A stretch of DNA of 64,000 nt from Primulina eburnea (lineage: Eukaryota > Streptophyta > Magnoliopsida > Lamiales > Gesneriaceae), in the NCBI RefSeq assembly GCF_022965805.1, contig NC_133114.1:2006761-2070760 (forward strand), in the 5' to 3' direction. This document shows positions 23,475-34,150 of this stretch, piece after piece. The stretch's first letter is position 1; each line of letters starts with the position of its first letter. A model generated the notes under the pieces. The model did not search any database. It was not told the DNA's origin and saw only the letters and a list, made by a program, of their open reading frames with translations. The position numbers were made by a program, and so were the translations under genes.

Positions 23475-23947
23475 GTTAGCTGACAATCTGATAAACTTGG
23501 GCTTCAAACGAGGTGAGGTTGATAAAACCCTTTTCATTCAAAAACTGAAATCTGATATTTTGATCTGTCAAGTATATGTAGATGATATTATTTTCGATTC
23601 TTCATCTCAAATACTTGTGAATAACTTTGTGGATTGCATGTCATCACAGTTCAAAATGAGCATGGTAGGAGAACTAAATTTCTTTCTTAGATTACAAGTT
23701 AAGCAATTACATGATGGTATATTGTGACAACTCAAGTGTTATAGACATTTCTAAGAATCCTATTCAACACTCTCGAACAAAACACATAGACATAAGACGT
23801 CACTTTATTCGAGATTTGGTTGAAAAAGGCGTAATTCGACTGGAATTTGTTAAGACTGAGAATCAACTGGCTGATATATTCACGAAACCTTTGGATTTTG
23901 AGAGATTTTCCAATCTTTGGAAATCTCTCAGCATGTGTGTACTTTAA
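23450..23947 (+). pseudogene. RT and RNase H remnants of the copia element
   Basis: The first piece reads WYGRLADNLINLGF to the YVDD catalytic box at about 23575 (CQVYVDDIIF) and [18 protein letters not shown] second deletion joins it to the end of RNase [34 protein letters not shown] and LADIFTKPL. The central RNase H residues are gone. This copy depends on other elements for any movement. Confidence 0.85.
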
Positions 23948-25712
23948 AAGAAAAACATTTGTTCAGTGTTGTCCGTGGTGTTGCCAACACCAGAGACAAC
24001 ATCCGTTTGTGCATGATCATTACTAGGATATTAGGCATACTGCATATTCATAATCATCCTATTTATTTGTGCAATGACTGAACAGTGAAGGCAAATTTCT
24101 GAAAGGTACCCTCTGAGCGTTCATACTTCCAATCGTATGTTGAGAAATAGATTTTGCTCAAATCCAAGGCATTGAGTAGTTGAGGACATTCATGAAAATC
24201 GCGATCTTGTCTAAAGTGAAAGGATGACTTGGAAAATGTGAGCAAAAGGAGAAAAACAGAAAAGAGGTAAATAAAAAAAATTAGAAGAAATTGGAAAAAG
24301 CTACCTAGAGGAGTCCATTGAAGACCGTTCTTCTAGTGTGGGAGCTACCACTTCTAAGTAAAAATAGTAATGGAAAAAGCTACCTAGGGGAGTCCATTGA
24401 AGACCGTTCTTCTAGTGTGGGAGCTACCATTTCTGAATCAAAATAAAATTTTATGGAAGTTTGAATAAAACTCAGTGGTGTTGCCAGGAGGTGTTGCCAA
24501 CACCAAGTTCTGACACAGCACAGTTTATACACTGCCTGACATTTTGATAATTCATCATATTGGAGGCATATTTAGGACATGCATATTGATTTTTGTTTCG
24601 TGAATTCATCGTATGCAGTGACATATCAGTGTTGACCTATGACAGTTGATAAAAACCTTGATTACCTAGATTTTGAATTTATGTGTATACTTGTGTCAGT
24701 GAGTTATAATCGACGTGGGTTTCACTGGATTTTCTTTTGAAAATGTCGTAACACGAGTTTGAATCAATTTTACTATTTGATTTTGGGATTAAACCATAAT
24801 AAGTTTTTTTTGGGTAAATTTTGAAAATATCACATTTACGGTGTGGATTGTTCAGAACTGAAGGGGTGAATCAATCTGATTTTTTTTTCGTTGGAGCAAG
24901 AGTATATATGTTTTGTTACCATTGAATCCATGATAATTACTCTTGCTTATTTTCACTTGCTCTCGCATCTTTCCTACTATCGTGATTTCTTTGTGCATAA
25001 CTCCTAATATATCTTTATAATTTTCTCTCACATTTTACAGGTTGCTGAAAATACTGCTGATGTTGAGTCCGATGTTGTCAACACCGCTGACAACACTGAC
25101 TCTTTTGATAATGATGTAAGTCATTCTGTCTCCACCAAGTTCTACACTGAAGATGCTTTAGTCCTATGGTCCTCTATGTGAATAGAGAACTTATTGAAGA
25201 GAGGAACATTGACATGACGGTGTATGACCAACAAAATTTGACGGCATTCTTCAGAGATCGTGGAGTGTTTGCTACGGTCCAAATTGACTTTGATCTACAG
25301 TAGATTCAAAAGCCCAAAGAACCCATTGCTTACTAAGAAATACCAGTGGCTGAGTAGAGAGCACTTTTGGAAGTTGGCTTACATTCTGGCCAAAAAAGGG
25401 GAGAAGGAGAACAAAAATGACATGGTTCTATGGATGGTGCTGAAGCATCTCGAGTTGTTAAGACTCTTTGGGTTGCTGTGCGTGATTAATGAATTTCTCA
25501 TTCGCATGTCTTCTTATGTTTTCAGGTGTTCTAATGATGGTGTTGACAACACTGTCAACAACACCAGTGCTCTAACATATTTAATTCAGGGGGAGATGAG
25601 CTTTAACTCAGGGGGAGACACACTCTAATGCAGGGGGAGCTTAACTGACTGCGATGCTTATCAAGATTATCATTTTTGGATGTTTTGTCCAGAAAGGCAA
25701 AAAGGGGGAGAT
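23948..25712 (+). other. 3' internal region of the copia element
   Basis: No intact long ORF. There is a tandem duplication of about 78 bp (24293-24358 and 24373-24430) around GCTACCTAGGGGAGTCCATT. At 25030-25560 there are exon-like pieces with possible splice sites (TTTTACAG at 25040, TTTTCAGG at 25526), perhaps what remains of the extra ORF present in SIRE-like elements. Three CAGGGGGAG tracts occur at 25586-25640. Confidence 0.6.
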
Positions 25713-28128
25713 TGAAAGGAATACTTTATTCCTTTATTATTTTGCTAAATTGATAATATCAATTTATGATTTTGCCTTTCTAGATTATTGTTTGATTTAT
25801 TTCTAGATTATAAAATCTTGCTTGATTTATTTCTAGATGATAAGATCTTGCTTGATTTATATCTAGATATTATATGATTTGTTTTCATATGATTTTTATC
25901 TCTAAGATATTTTATCTTTGTTTAAAAGAGTGTTATATCTAATGAAATCTTGTTTTCATATTTTCTAGGACTACTTTTTGGGAAGATGATTATGTCAGTA
26001 TATGTGAAAGCACACATATATATACAAGTGTGGTGTACGGCAGAGATGAGGTGGTTTTAGAGAGAAAAGAGGCTTGAGAGAGAAAAGGTGTTTTGGAGAT
26101 AGAAGAAGTGGGTAGAGAGAGAGAGAGTTGGAAGAGAAAGCTTTTCACAGAGAATAAATGTAGTGACCCGTTCCAGAATCACCTACTAATCAAAAACTAA
26201 ACATGCAATTAACCTAATTAATTATAATCAGAGATAACAGCGGAAATATGGCCAACAACAATAGTTATACAACCCAATCGAAATCGAAGTCTAGACTAAC
26301 TCAAAATGAAATATCCAGTACAACCATATCGAATCAAATGGAAAACACTGAAAACTAAACCAACCAGCTACTCAACGTCCTCCTCCTGCTCCTCCTGAGC
26401 CATCCAACCTGAGGCCTGCCCCGTGGGAATGGGGTGTCCAAGAATAAACAAAACCGAGGACGTGAGCGATAAGAACGCCCAGTACAAAAGTATGAGTATA
26501 CAAACCTATATGAAATGCACATGCTATGATATGATACCAGGGTAGTCAAGAAACAGGAATCACAAAGGATCTCAAAATGCTCAGTCTAGAGGCGCCAAGT
26601 GGATAGTGCCGCGCGGTCCAACCTCTGGGTCACTGCATCCACTACAAGACAGACGTGGACCTAAAATGTCCCGGACCACCGAAGCCCTCCCGACCCGTCG
26701 GCCACTGTGTACTCTCGGTGTCCATGCGTCCACAAGACAGGGCTGAGCGGCCCCAAGATATAGCTTATCTCGAAAGAGATACAGCTCAACAGTAAAGGCT
26801 ATCTCGAAGGAGATACGGCTCAACATGATATGCAATATGCATCATAACTCGTGACATAATAGCATGCATCATATGACATATAACAATGCAGCAAATACTC
26901 ATGCAACACATATATGAATGTATACTCAACCAGGATATCTCGGATAGTACTTTCGTACCTCTATCACAGCAAGCCTAGCCTTACGCAACACCGCTAATCA
27001 GGTCTAGCACAAGCCTACGCATCAAAAGCATACTCAATCAATACTACCATGCTCGACTAGCAAAACCAGTACTCCCTAGTACTACCAAAGGTTTAGGGTT
27101 TACCTTCGTCCTTCGACAGCCCTTTGATGTCGATTGCCTTGAAACTCAGGCGCCGCTACGCTACTACTCCTGGCAGCTCTTGGCTATCGCTCGACCAACA
27201 ACTAACCCTAGAAACCTTCCAAATCCTCTCAACTATGAGGCAAAATCATGAATTGGCAAGTCACAAATGAGAAATCCGAGCACTATTTATAGGCCATGTT
27301 CGGATCCTCCGAACAACACTTCGGAACGTCCGAACGCTACGTGTCCATTGGCTCTTGACAGCTCATGATCGGATCCTCCGATCATACACTTCGGACCGTC
27401 CGAACATGCATGGAAAATGACGTGTCGATCAACACTTGACACCTATGATCGGATTCACCGAACTACACTTCGGATCGTCCGAACTCTTCGGTGCTTCCGA
27501 ACCCTCTTCGGTCCGTCCGATCATGACCATAGCCAAAATTACACCTTAAACCTTCTTAATCACCATTACTCCGTTAATTACCCAATTTGGAATTCGGGCT
27601 ACTACAATAAATTACAAGACTCCAACATTTATTTGCTCTACAGTTTTTATGTGATCGACGATCACTTTTGTAGGAGCTTTTCGTGTGAGCCTTTTGGTGT
27701 GACTCTTTCGTGAGGTCGGCAGAGGAACGCATACACAAAAGAAAATACGAAAGCCGAGCCTATTTTGATGAGACGTTTTTTTATTTTATGCATCTAGTTT
27801 TTATGTGGTTTGTTTTGATGCATTTTTAATTCCTTGGAGTGTCAAGGAATTTGGTTTTGTTTTCTCACTAGTATTGTTGTTTTTGGTGTAAACGATTTAC
27901 ATAATTTTTCTAGTGAATTTGTTGCCATGAGGCACCGCACAAGTATTCGTACTTGTGCATAATTTAAATCTGGTGTTAATCTATTAAAGTTATATTTGTG
28001 TGTTAAATATTTAATTTCCGCTGCCGTGTTGTGTACAGTGTTGACAACACCGGACACAACACTAACTTCTGATACACACATTATAATATTATTTTAATTT
28101 ATTTCCTGCACAACAACAATTCCTTACA
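25713..28128 (+). repeat. 3' LTR of the copia element, split by a solo LTR
   Basis: The halves 25713-26158 and 27607-28128 (with ATAAA counted twice) match the 5' LTR closely. The interruption at ATAAA is the solo LTR below. Confidence 0.92.
26159..27606 (-). mobile_element. solo LTR of the Ty3 chromovirus family found at 52563-60128
   Basis: The insert starts TGTAGTGACCCG and ends GGGCTACTACA, is 1448 bp and is the reverse complement of the LTRs at 52563 and 58681. It is flanked by ATAAA (26154-26158 and 27607-27611). No internal sequence is present, so unequal recombination between two LTRs removed the element. It shows more differences from the intact element's LTRs than those show from each other. 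All eight palindromes of the upstream array are still recognisable (about 27299-27530). Confidence 0.93.
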
Positions 28129-28149
28129 CAAAGAATTATACTGCAATAC

Positions 28150-28333
28150 TTGGGACAATCTGTTCGGCATTAGCACAATAGAAGACACCTCCACCAATGG
28201 CAATTCCCACATGTGATGAAGCCAGGGCAGCTGCGTCATTGATTCCATCACCAACCATAGCTACAATATTATGACTCCTCTGAAGTCTGATAATAAACTT
28301 CTTCTTTTCATCTGCTTTCACTCCATACAAGAC
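28150..28333 (-). pseudogene. P-type ATPase exon (HMA6/PAA1-like) on the far side of the copia insertion
   Basis: After an AG acceptor (TTGCAG), the exon encodes [14 protein letters not shown], then the invariant hinge motif [20 protein letters not shown] and AIGGG. A frame shift follows; the next frame reads [13 protein letters not shown] up to a GT donor at 28149. The usual GAASE segment between GGGV and VSS is missing, so a small deletion explains the shift. The gene resumes at 19834 after the copia element, which therefore sits in an intron. I found no more upstream exons between 28334 and 29700, so the gene is 5' truncated or has a very long intron. Confidence 0.75.
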
Positions 28334-28960
28334 CTGCAATTAACTATTTCATTCAATACAAACAAATAACCTCTGTGGTTGTTTAGACCAGGGTATAAAG
28401 ATCCATTTAGTATGCAAATATTCACATTCAGCTAACCACCACAATTTATGCACACCATTTACACTGTTTTCAATCAGCAGCTACTTCAGGGGTACAATCA
28501 ACCAAAGACCATATATGCCAAATATGCACTTTTTGCTTTGGAGATAATAAAGAAACAACAGAGAAGGTAAAAATTGTTTTCAAGTCCAAGCAAGGGTATA
28601 ACTCGTCTATACATAGATTTCCTAAAGTAAATTTAGGGACCATGATATTAGATTAGATGTCTTGTAAGCCAACGGTTGGCTAGAGAATTTATCGACTCGG
28701 ATCTAATAAGCAGTCTGGACTATTCTAATTAATTAACAAAGCCCAGTAAATTTAATTAAAGAACCTAAATCCACAATTAGCTATGCCTAATCTGGGTCAC
28801 TATTGGAATGACAGCCACGAACATAATTCTCCATTATCATTAACTTAATGAAATTATGGAGCAGCAATTCTGGCTTCAGTGATGGCATTCTCCTTACCTG
28901 TCTTTTTATTCAGCACTGAGTTTCTTCTATCTGTTAGAGTGGGCCCATTGTTTCTTGGTT
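28334..28960. other. non-coding DNA, probably intron of the ATPase gene
   Basis: I see no exon, RNA gene or element with clear ends. Confidence 0.4.
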
Positions 28961-28965
28961 AAGGG

Positions 28966-29333
28966 TGTAAAGATTGGAATTTGGACCTAACTCAACCCCA
29001 AAAGCTAGCTCAAGGGGGGAGGATTGTCCAAGCCAATATATGCCACTCAAAGGTTATTTATCTAACCGATGTGGGACATTTAACACACTCCTCTCACGCC
29101 CAGGAATGAACATCTGGAGCGTGGAGTTTACAAATGACCCAATTATGGGCAGAACGGGTGGCCTAATTATAGGCAGTCCAACACATAACGGTGAAACCCG
29201 GGCTCTGATACCATGTAAAGATTGGAACTTGGACCTAACTCAACCCCAAAAGCTAGCTCAAGGGGGGAGGATTATCCAAGCCAATATATGCCACTCAAAG
29301 GTTATTTATCTAACCGATGTGGGACATTTAACA
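28966..29333 (-). mobile_element. complete TRIM (miniature LTR retrotransposon), TSD AAGGG
   Basis: Two 120-bp LTRs lie at 28966-29085 and 29214-29333, near identical. Read on the minus strand they begin TGTTAAATGTCCCACATC and end CCAATCTTTACA. On that strand the first LTR is followed directly by the PBS TGGTATCAGAGC (29202-29213), and the second is preceded by a purine-rich GGGCGTGAGAGGAGTG. The flanks AAGGG (28961-28965 and 29334-29338) are a perfect 5-bp TSD. The interior is only 128 bp and non-coding. Confidence 0.92.
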
Positions 29334-29338
29334 AAGGG

Positions 29339-29625
29339 CGGAAAATCTCTCCTCTCGAGATCTATGCAAGAATTTCAGGTTATTGAAAAACAAAGTTTGA
29401 TAAATGGTGTGGCTATCATGTGAATGATTGATGGTGCGTTATGATCGCTTCAAATTAATGGAGGTCCAATTTGTGATTTGATAGCAACTGTATTTTAAAT
29501 GCTGACAAATTTGGAGAAAATTCCTAAAAATGAAAGGTAGTTCAAACACATTCCATTGAAACAGGGAGAGAGTACAATTCCACATCTCGTTTCTTTTTTC
29601 TTCTCTTATTCCCTATCTTTGACAG
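29339..29625. other. non-coding DNA
   Basis: No gene seen; the last ~50 bp are pyrimidine-rich and lead into the possible exon at 29626. Confidence 0.4.
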
Positions 29626-29742
29626 GCCGGTTCCGATTCGATCCCAGACAACCTGGAAGATCTAGGGTACGTTGAAGATGAAATGCTCGACATAGAATCT
29701 CTGTTGGATGATGATACTTTCATGTCTCTGGCATTCCGGTGA
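29626..29742 (+). CDS. possible orphan 3' exon, acidic C-terminus
   Basis: After a long pyrimidine stretch and GACAG, 38 codons run to TGA: AGSDSIPDNLEDLGYVEDEM, then a very acidic LDIESLLDDDTF and MSLAFR. The splice acceptor and codon pattern look genuine, but I do not recognise the family, and I found no upstream exon. It may be a captured or left-over gene fragment. Confidence 0.3.
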   Translation, partial: AGSDSIPDNLEDLGYVEDEMLDIESLLDDDTFMSLAFR

Positions 29743-29765
29743 GCACCCGGAGGTACCTTTATCAC

Positions 29766-30283
29766 TAGGGATGTAATCGAGTCGAGCATAGTCGAACTCT
29801 TGAATGTTTGAGCTTGGTTCGTTTATAATCGAGCCGAACTCGAGTTTTATTTAATGAATATATGCATGTCTCACGAGCTTATTCAAGCTTTTATCGAATC
29901 TAAACAAGGTTAATAAATATGAATTATACATTTAAATTTTCATTAAATTAATTAAAAAATAAATTATATATTTAAAGAAAAATATATTATTTTATTAAAA
30001 TTTGTATATTTATTATAATAAATAAATTTAATAGATTTTTATATATATATTTCATAAATAATATGCAAAATCAATAAATCAAATATCAAAACTATTATTT
30101 TTTCGTCTAAAAGATTACACATAAACTTACCAACGAACATGTTCACGAGCTAACGAGCCGAATACTGTAAAGCTTGAGTTTGGTTTGTTTATCTTAACGA
30201 ACCTCATTAAACAAGCTCAAACGAACTTTTATCGAATCGAGCTTCGAATAACTAACAAACGATTTGGTTCGTTTACGTCCCTA
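29766..30283. mobile_element. hAT-type MITE with TCGAGC-rich ends
   Basis: The ends are TAGGGATGTAA and its inverse TTTACGTCCCTA. The flanks are TTTATCAC (29758-29765) and TTCATCAC (30284-30291), an 8-bp TSD with one change. Subterminal zones repeat CGAGC/GAACTCGAG words; the middle is AT-rich. No coding capacity. Confidence 0.82.
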
Positions 30284-30635
30284 TTCATCACATTGATTCA
30301 CCTACTTAGCTCTACTTGTAGTCAACTTTTGTATATACCTAGTACTGATGCTGACAGGATTCTTATAAATTATATAATAGTAATTGGGTTATGTCTAATT
30401 GAACCGAAATTCTCGAGGGAGCCAATGAAAAATTTGGTCTTTTTCCTTCACTTCAAATTCAAATGAAGGCTCAAATCTAAGAATTTCTCATCTCTTATCG
30501 AGGGATGAATGCAACCCCCAAAAAAGGGAAAGAAATTGCAAAAGTTCAGAGCTCTAAAATCTCTTTGATGATAAATGCAAGTTAAATGAATTTGAATATA
30601 ATTTGAGGTTGTATTTGGATTAAAAGATTTGGATG

Positions 30636-31176
30636 TAAGGGTGTTCAAACTTCAGATAAAACCGAAAAAATCGAAAATTCAAACCGAAAAAACTGAACAT
30701 CGAACCGAAAGCCGAATTTTGTAATTCGGATATAAATGTTAAAACCGAGTTTATTTGGTTCGGTTTCGGATTATATATGTCAAAACCGAAAAAAACCGAA
30801 ATTTCATTAAATTAATAATTTTTTGTGTTTTTATTTATATTATATATTTTGATATGCTATTTAGTGAATGAAAAAAACCATTTTGAACAATTTTTTTAGT
30901 TGATTGTTGTTTGTTTAATTAATTTAGACATTATATTTAAATATTTTACTAAGAAAACATGTAAAAAGTTAACATATTATATTTTACAATATATTTATAT
31001 TATTAATTTAAATAATTATATCAAAACCGAAATAACCGACCGAAATAACCGAACCGTTTTAGTAGAAAACCGAACCGAAGAAAAATGGTTCGGATATCGG
31101 ATTATGTATTTCTAAAATCGAAAAAACCGAAATAAATAATCGAAAACCGAACCGAACCGACCGATGAACACCCTTG
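30636..31176. mobile_element. hAT-type MITE with CCGAA-rich interior, perfect TSD TTTGGATG
   Basis: The ends are (T/C)AAGGGTGTTCA in inverted orientation. The 8-bp flank TTTGGATG is exact (30628-30635 and 31177-31184). The interior has many AACCGAA and CCGAAA words near both ends. No coding capacity. Confidence 0.9.
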
Positions 31177-31497
31177 TTTGGATGAGTTAAAAATTTGGAA
31201 AAGGGATTTTAAATGACTAAATATAAGATGAAATACTAGGTGGCTTCTTCGTCAATCCCACGTTAGAGCAACACCCACCCCCAGTATGATCAACCAGAAA
31301 AACATATGTAGTCTTTTAAAAAATTCACAAGAATATAGTTAACCAAATCTGATATGTAAATAATTCGAAAAAAAGAATTCAGAAAATAGTAATATGATAG
31401 CAAATAAATATATACAACTAATATCCATGCACGTAATTATCGAAAAGAAACAATAACATGCAAATTTGCATGCACACCCAAACTTGAAGTCAAGATT

Positions 31498-32058
31498 TCA
31501 TTGTAGTTGAGCACAGAAACCCTTTACCCTACCGGTGAAAGTGGGGGTTTCGAACTGTGCGAATGCTTCGTCGAAACAAGTACGCGAAAGCCCTGCAATG
31601 GTGTGGCAACAATCTGCATTAACTCTAACTTTCCCCCCAAAATATGAAGATATCAGATCCGGTACACATCCATCCACATATATCAAAGCTGTTGAGCAAT
31701 CCTGGGGATCCTTCTTCCTTTGCGTTGGTGGGTTCTGATGATTATAGGATGGCGACGGACGGGGGACTGGATGCGGCAACTTCTTGTGGTGGCCTTTATG
31801 GTGTTTATGCCGTCGTTTGTGGTGGGGATGGCGTTTGAGATGATGTTTTGGTGGAGCGTCGCGGTGGTGGCGAGAGCGAGTTTGTGGCTGAACCCACCGT
31901 GCAGGGAGACGGACCGAGAATGATGGAGATCGTACAATAACCTCTTGATCATCAATGGATTCATTGGCTAAAGATACAACATTCATGCAGAGGAAGAACA
32001 TAGTAAAGAATATTGGATTTCTCATTTTCGTAATGATTGAACAAATTATTTGATGCAT
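31498..32058 (-). CDS. secreted prolamin-like (ECA1 gametogenesis-related) cysteine-rich protein
   Basis: Intronless ORF of 186 aa. The likely start is the second Met, MRNPIFFTMFFLCMNVVSLA, a typical signal peptide; the first Met is 11 residues earlier. The middle (about 55-110) is a basic, His/Lys/Pro-rich linker. The C-terminal domain has the six-Cys prolamin-like pattern: C-x10-C (DCSTALIYVDGC), CC (NADCCHTIAGLS), C (RTCFDEAF) and C near the end (GFCAQLQ). This family includes egg-cell-secreted proteins (EC1) and ECA1 proteins, which act outside the cell in reproduction. The long His-rich linker is unusual. 31185-31497 has no other gene; 32059-32202 is the upstream region. Confidence 0.82.
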   Translation of the reverse strand: MHQIICSIITKMRNPIFFTMFFLCMNVVSLANESIDDQEVIVRSPSFSVRLPARWVQPQTRSRHHRDAPPKHHLKRHPHHKRRHKHHKGHHKKLPHPVPRPSPSYNHQNPPTQRKKDPQDCSTALIYVDGCVPDLISSYFGGKVRVNADCCHTIAGLSRTCFDEAFAQFETPTFTGRVKGFCAQLQ

Positions 32059-32202
32059 TGGAATTTATGGTGTGATCTCTTGAAGGTTAAGTGATTATAA
32101 AAGATTTTGGAAGATATCTCAAGAGTCCATTCCTATCAAGTTTTTGTGCACTTGATTATGTTGGGTTCATTTTGATCGGAACACGATAATTTCATAATGA
32201 GT

Positions 32203-32357
32203 AGGTCTACGGTCTAATAAATCTTAATTTGTGAGACGGATCAACCTACCGATATTCACAATAAAGAGTAATACTCGTAGCATAAAAATTAATATTTTTT
32301 CATGGATGACCCAAATAAAAAATCTGTCTCACAAAATACGACTCGTGAGATCGTCTC
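32203..32357. mobile_element. GTGAGAC...GTCTCAC repeat (copy D)
   Basis: Contains GTGAGACGGATCAACCTACC, TATTCACAATAAAGAGTAAT, CATGGATGACCCAAATAAA and ends CGTGAGATCGTCTCA. It is uninterrupted and shows ACTCGTAGCATAAAAA where copies A and E carry insertions. Confidence 0.75.
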
Positions 32358-32947
32358 AAAAAGTTTTTGTCTTTCATAATTATAATACATAATTAGTACA
32401 CAAATTATATAAGAAGCAAATAATATGGTAAATATCATATCCCATTATTGTGTGTGGGAAAATTTTAAAAGATATAACATCTTTTGAAATTTTTAAACTT
32501 AAGAATTATCCTCACTCATTTTTAATTTAAAAATAGATAAGATATATCACTGGATAGCCCAAGTATATGTTCTTATTTTTTTTTAGTTACGTGAATACTC
32601 AATTTCATCAAATATTTGAGAAATTTTATTAAGTAATAATATTAGGCAATCCACAATAGCAAATATATTTCCTCCAAATATTTGTAGGTCCCATAATCCA
32701 CATCATCAATCAAATATTTCACTATTCAAATATCTCATATTTCTCAATCAAATATCACATCAACCAAATATTTATTGGTCTCATTGTCACTTTAATTGAT
32801 ATTTTATTTTCATTTAAATAAAATAACTTACAATTTTATAAAAAAAAATCTTTTCACCACTTTAATTATTTTCATCTATTATTTAATAAAAAATATTTAT
32901 TCGAATATAAAATTAGAAAGTTTATAACGATTATTTTTGAATAACTA

Positions 32948-32952
<5 letters not shown>

Positions 32953-33018
<66 letters not shown>
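32953..33018. repeat. (AT)n microsatellite, left of the foldback element
   Basis: Alternating AT for about 65 bp up to the G that opens the foldback element. A matching AT run follows it (33824-33872). Confidence 0.9.
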
Positions 33019-33021
<3 letters not shown>

Positions 33022-33820
33022 GGTTGTTACCCTGCACCCCAGGGGTGCAGGGTAACATGGGCGTCTGAGCCAGCTGGGCGCCACGTTTAGCGACGGTTTT
33101 ATGAATCCGTCGCCCATAGCGACGATTTTTCAAATCCGTCTCTAATAGCGACGGTTTGCAATAAACCGTCGCTAATTGTCCAATTTTTTTTAAAAGAAAA
33201 CTGACACAGGGCGTTCAAAGAATTGAACTCCCCACACCAACGCCCACTCACAATAGAGAGGGGTGTTAACACCTATTTAACACCCCATTGTGGGTGCTCT
33301 TCTGAAAGTGATTTTGAATCCATACTGTAGATAAATTGAGATCAAACAACAGAATGCAAAATTTCCAAGATGTGCAGGATGTTTCATTGTTCAGTAAAAT
33401 TTTCAGTGTTTGATTTTTCAAACACAAGATTTACCTTCAAATACCATGCACATCTTGGAAATTTTGGATTCTGTTGTTTGATCTCAATTTATCTACAGTA
33501 TGGATACAAAATCACGTCCATAAGAGCACCCACAGTGGGGTGTAACACCTATTTAACACCCTTTCCATTGTGAGTGGCCGCCTCTGTGTCAGTTTTTTCA
33601 AAAAAAATAAATTGGTGTTTAGCGACGGTTACTCATAACCCGTCGCTATTAGCCACGGATTATAGTAAACCGTCGCTATTCGCGACGGTTTTTCAGACAC
33701 TGTCGCTAATAGCGGCGGATTCTGAGAAACCGTCGCTAAACATCCAGCTGGGCGCCAAAACAGCGCCTGCTGTGCAGGCGCCCATGTTACCCTACACCCC
33801 TTGGGTGCAGGGTAACAACC

Positions 33821-33823
<3 letters not shown>
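33019..33823. mobile_element. 805-bp foldback element in an (AT)n run
   Basis: The ends are GAGGGTTGTTACC in inverted orientation. Both arms carry GGTGCAGGGTAACA, several GCGACGG words, ACACCTATTTAACACCC, and a long inner inverted repeat around TTGAGATCAAACAACAGAAT (33336 on) and its complement (33465-33500). The arms cover nearly the whole element, leaving a loop of about 60 bp at 33375-33440. AT repeats flank both sides, so insertion was into an (AT)n tract and the TSD cannot be read. No coding capacity. Confidence 0.85.
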
Positions 33824-33879
<56 letters not shown>

Positions 33880-34150
33880 GACTAACGGTGTTGACTATTA
33901 GAAAAATATTTTTTGAATATTAAAAAATATTAAAAATATTTTTGAATATTAAAATGACTATTAAAATTAGAAAGTTTAATTAAAAGGTATTAAAAAAGGA
34001 AAAAAAAATATGAATAATCGGTCGTAAGCGGTTATGGATTTGGCATATAAATCAAGAGAACACAGTGGTGAATATTTGGGGTTGAAAAAAATTTGGATGA
34101 ATATTTGAGGTTGAAAAAAATTTGGATGACATGGCAAGTACAAAATCCAC

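Larger units (their letters stand above)
19886..28128 (+). mobile_element. Ty1/copia element, SIRE-like, internally deleted, with perfect TSD CAAAG
   Basis: The element is bounded by CAAAG at 19881-19885 and 28129-28133. It has LTRs 19886-20849 and 25713-28128 (the latter carrying a nested solo LTR), PBS at 20852, polypurine tract at about 25700-25712, and the order gag-PR-IN-RT-RH on the plus strand, which defines Ty1/copia. By eye the two LTRs differ at about seven positions in 964, so the insertion is fairly recent. Long LTRs, an extra region between pol and the 3' LTR, and several CAGGGGGAG tracts before the 3' LTR (25586-25640) fit the SIRE/Maximus lineage; that clade call is an inference. 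Confidence 0.92.

Noticed and set aside
26355..26835. Open frames in the LTR of the young chromovirus family, the same proteins seen at 26355-26835, 53334-53814 and 59452-59932
   Set aside because: They are the same LTR DNA three times; LTRs do not normally code, and no family is recognised. Their conservation follows from LTR homology.
30900..31115. Short open frame between 30900 and 31115
   Set aside because: Lies in the AT-rich core of a hAT-type MITE with exact ends; composition is non-coding.
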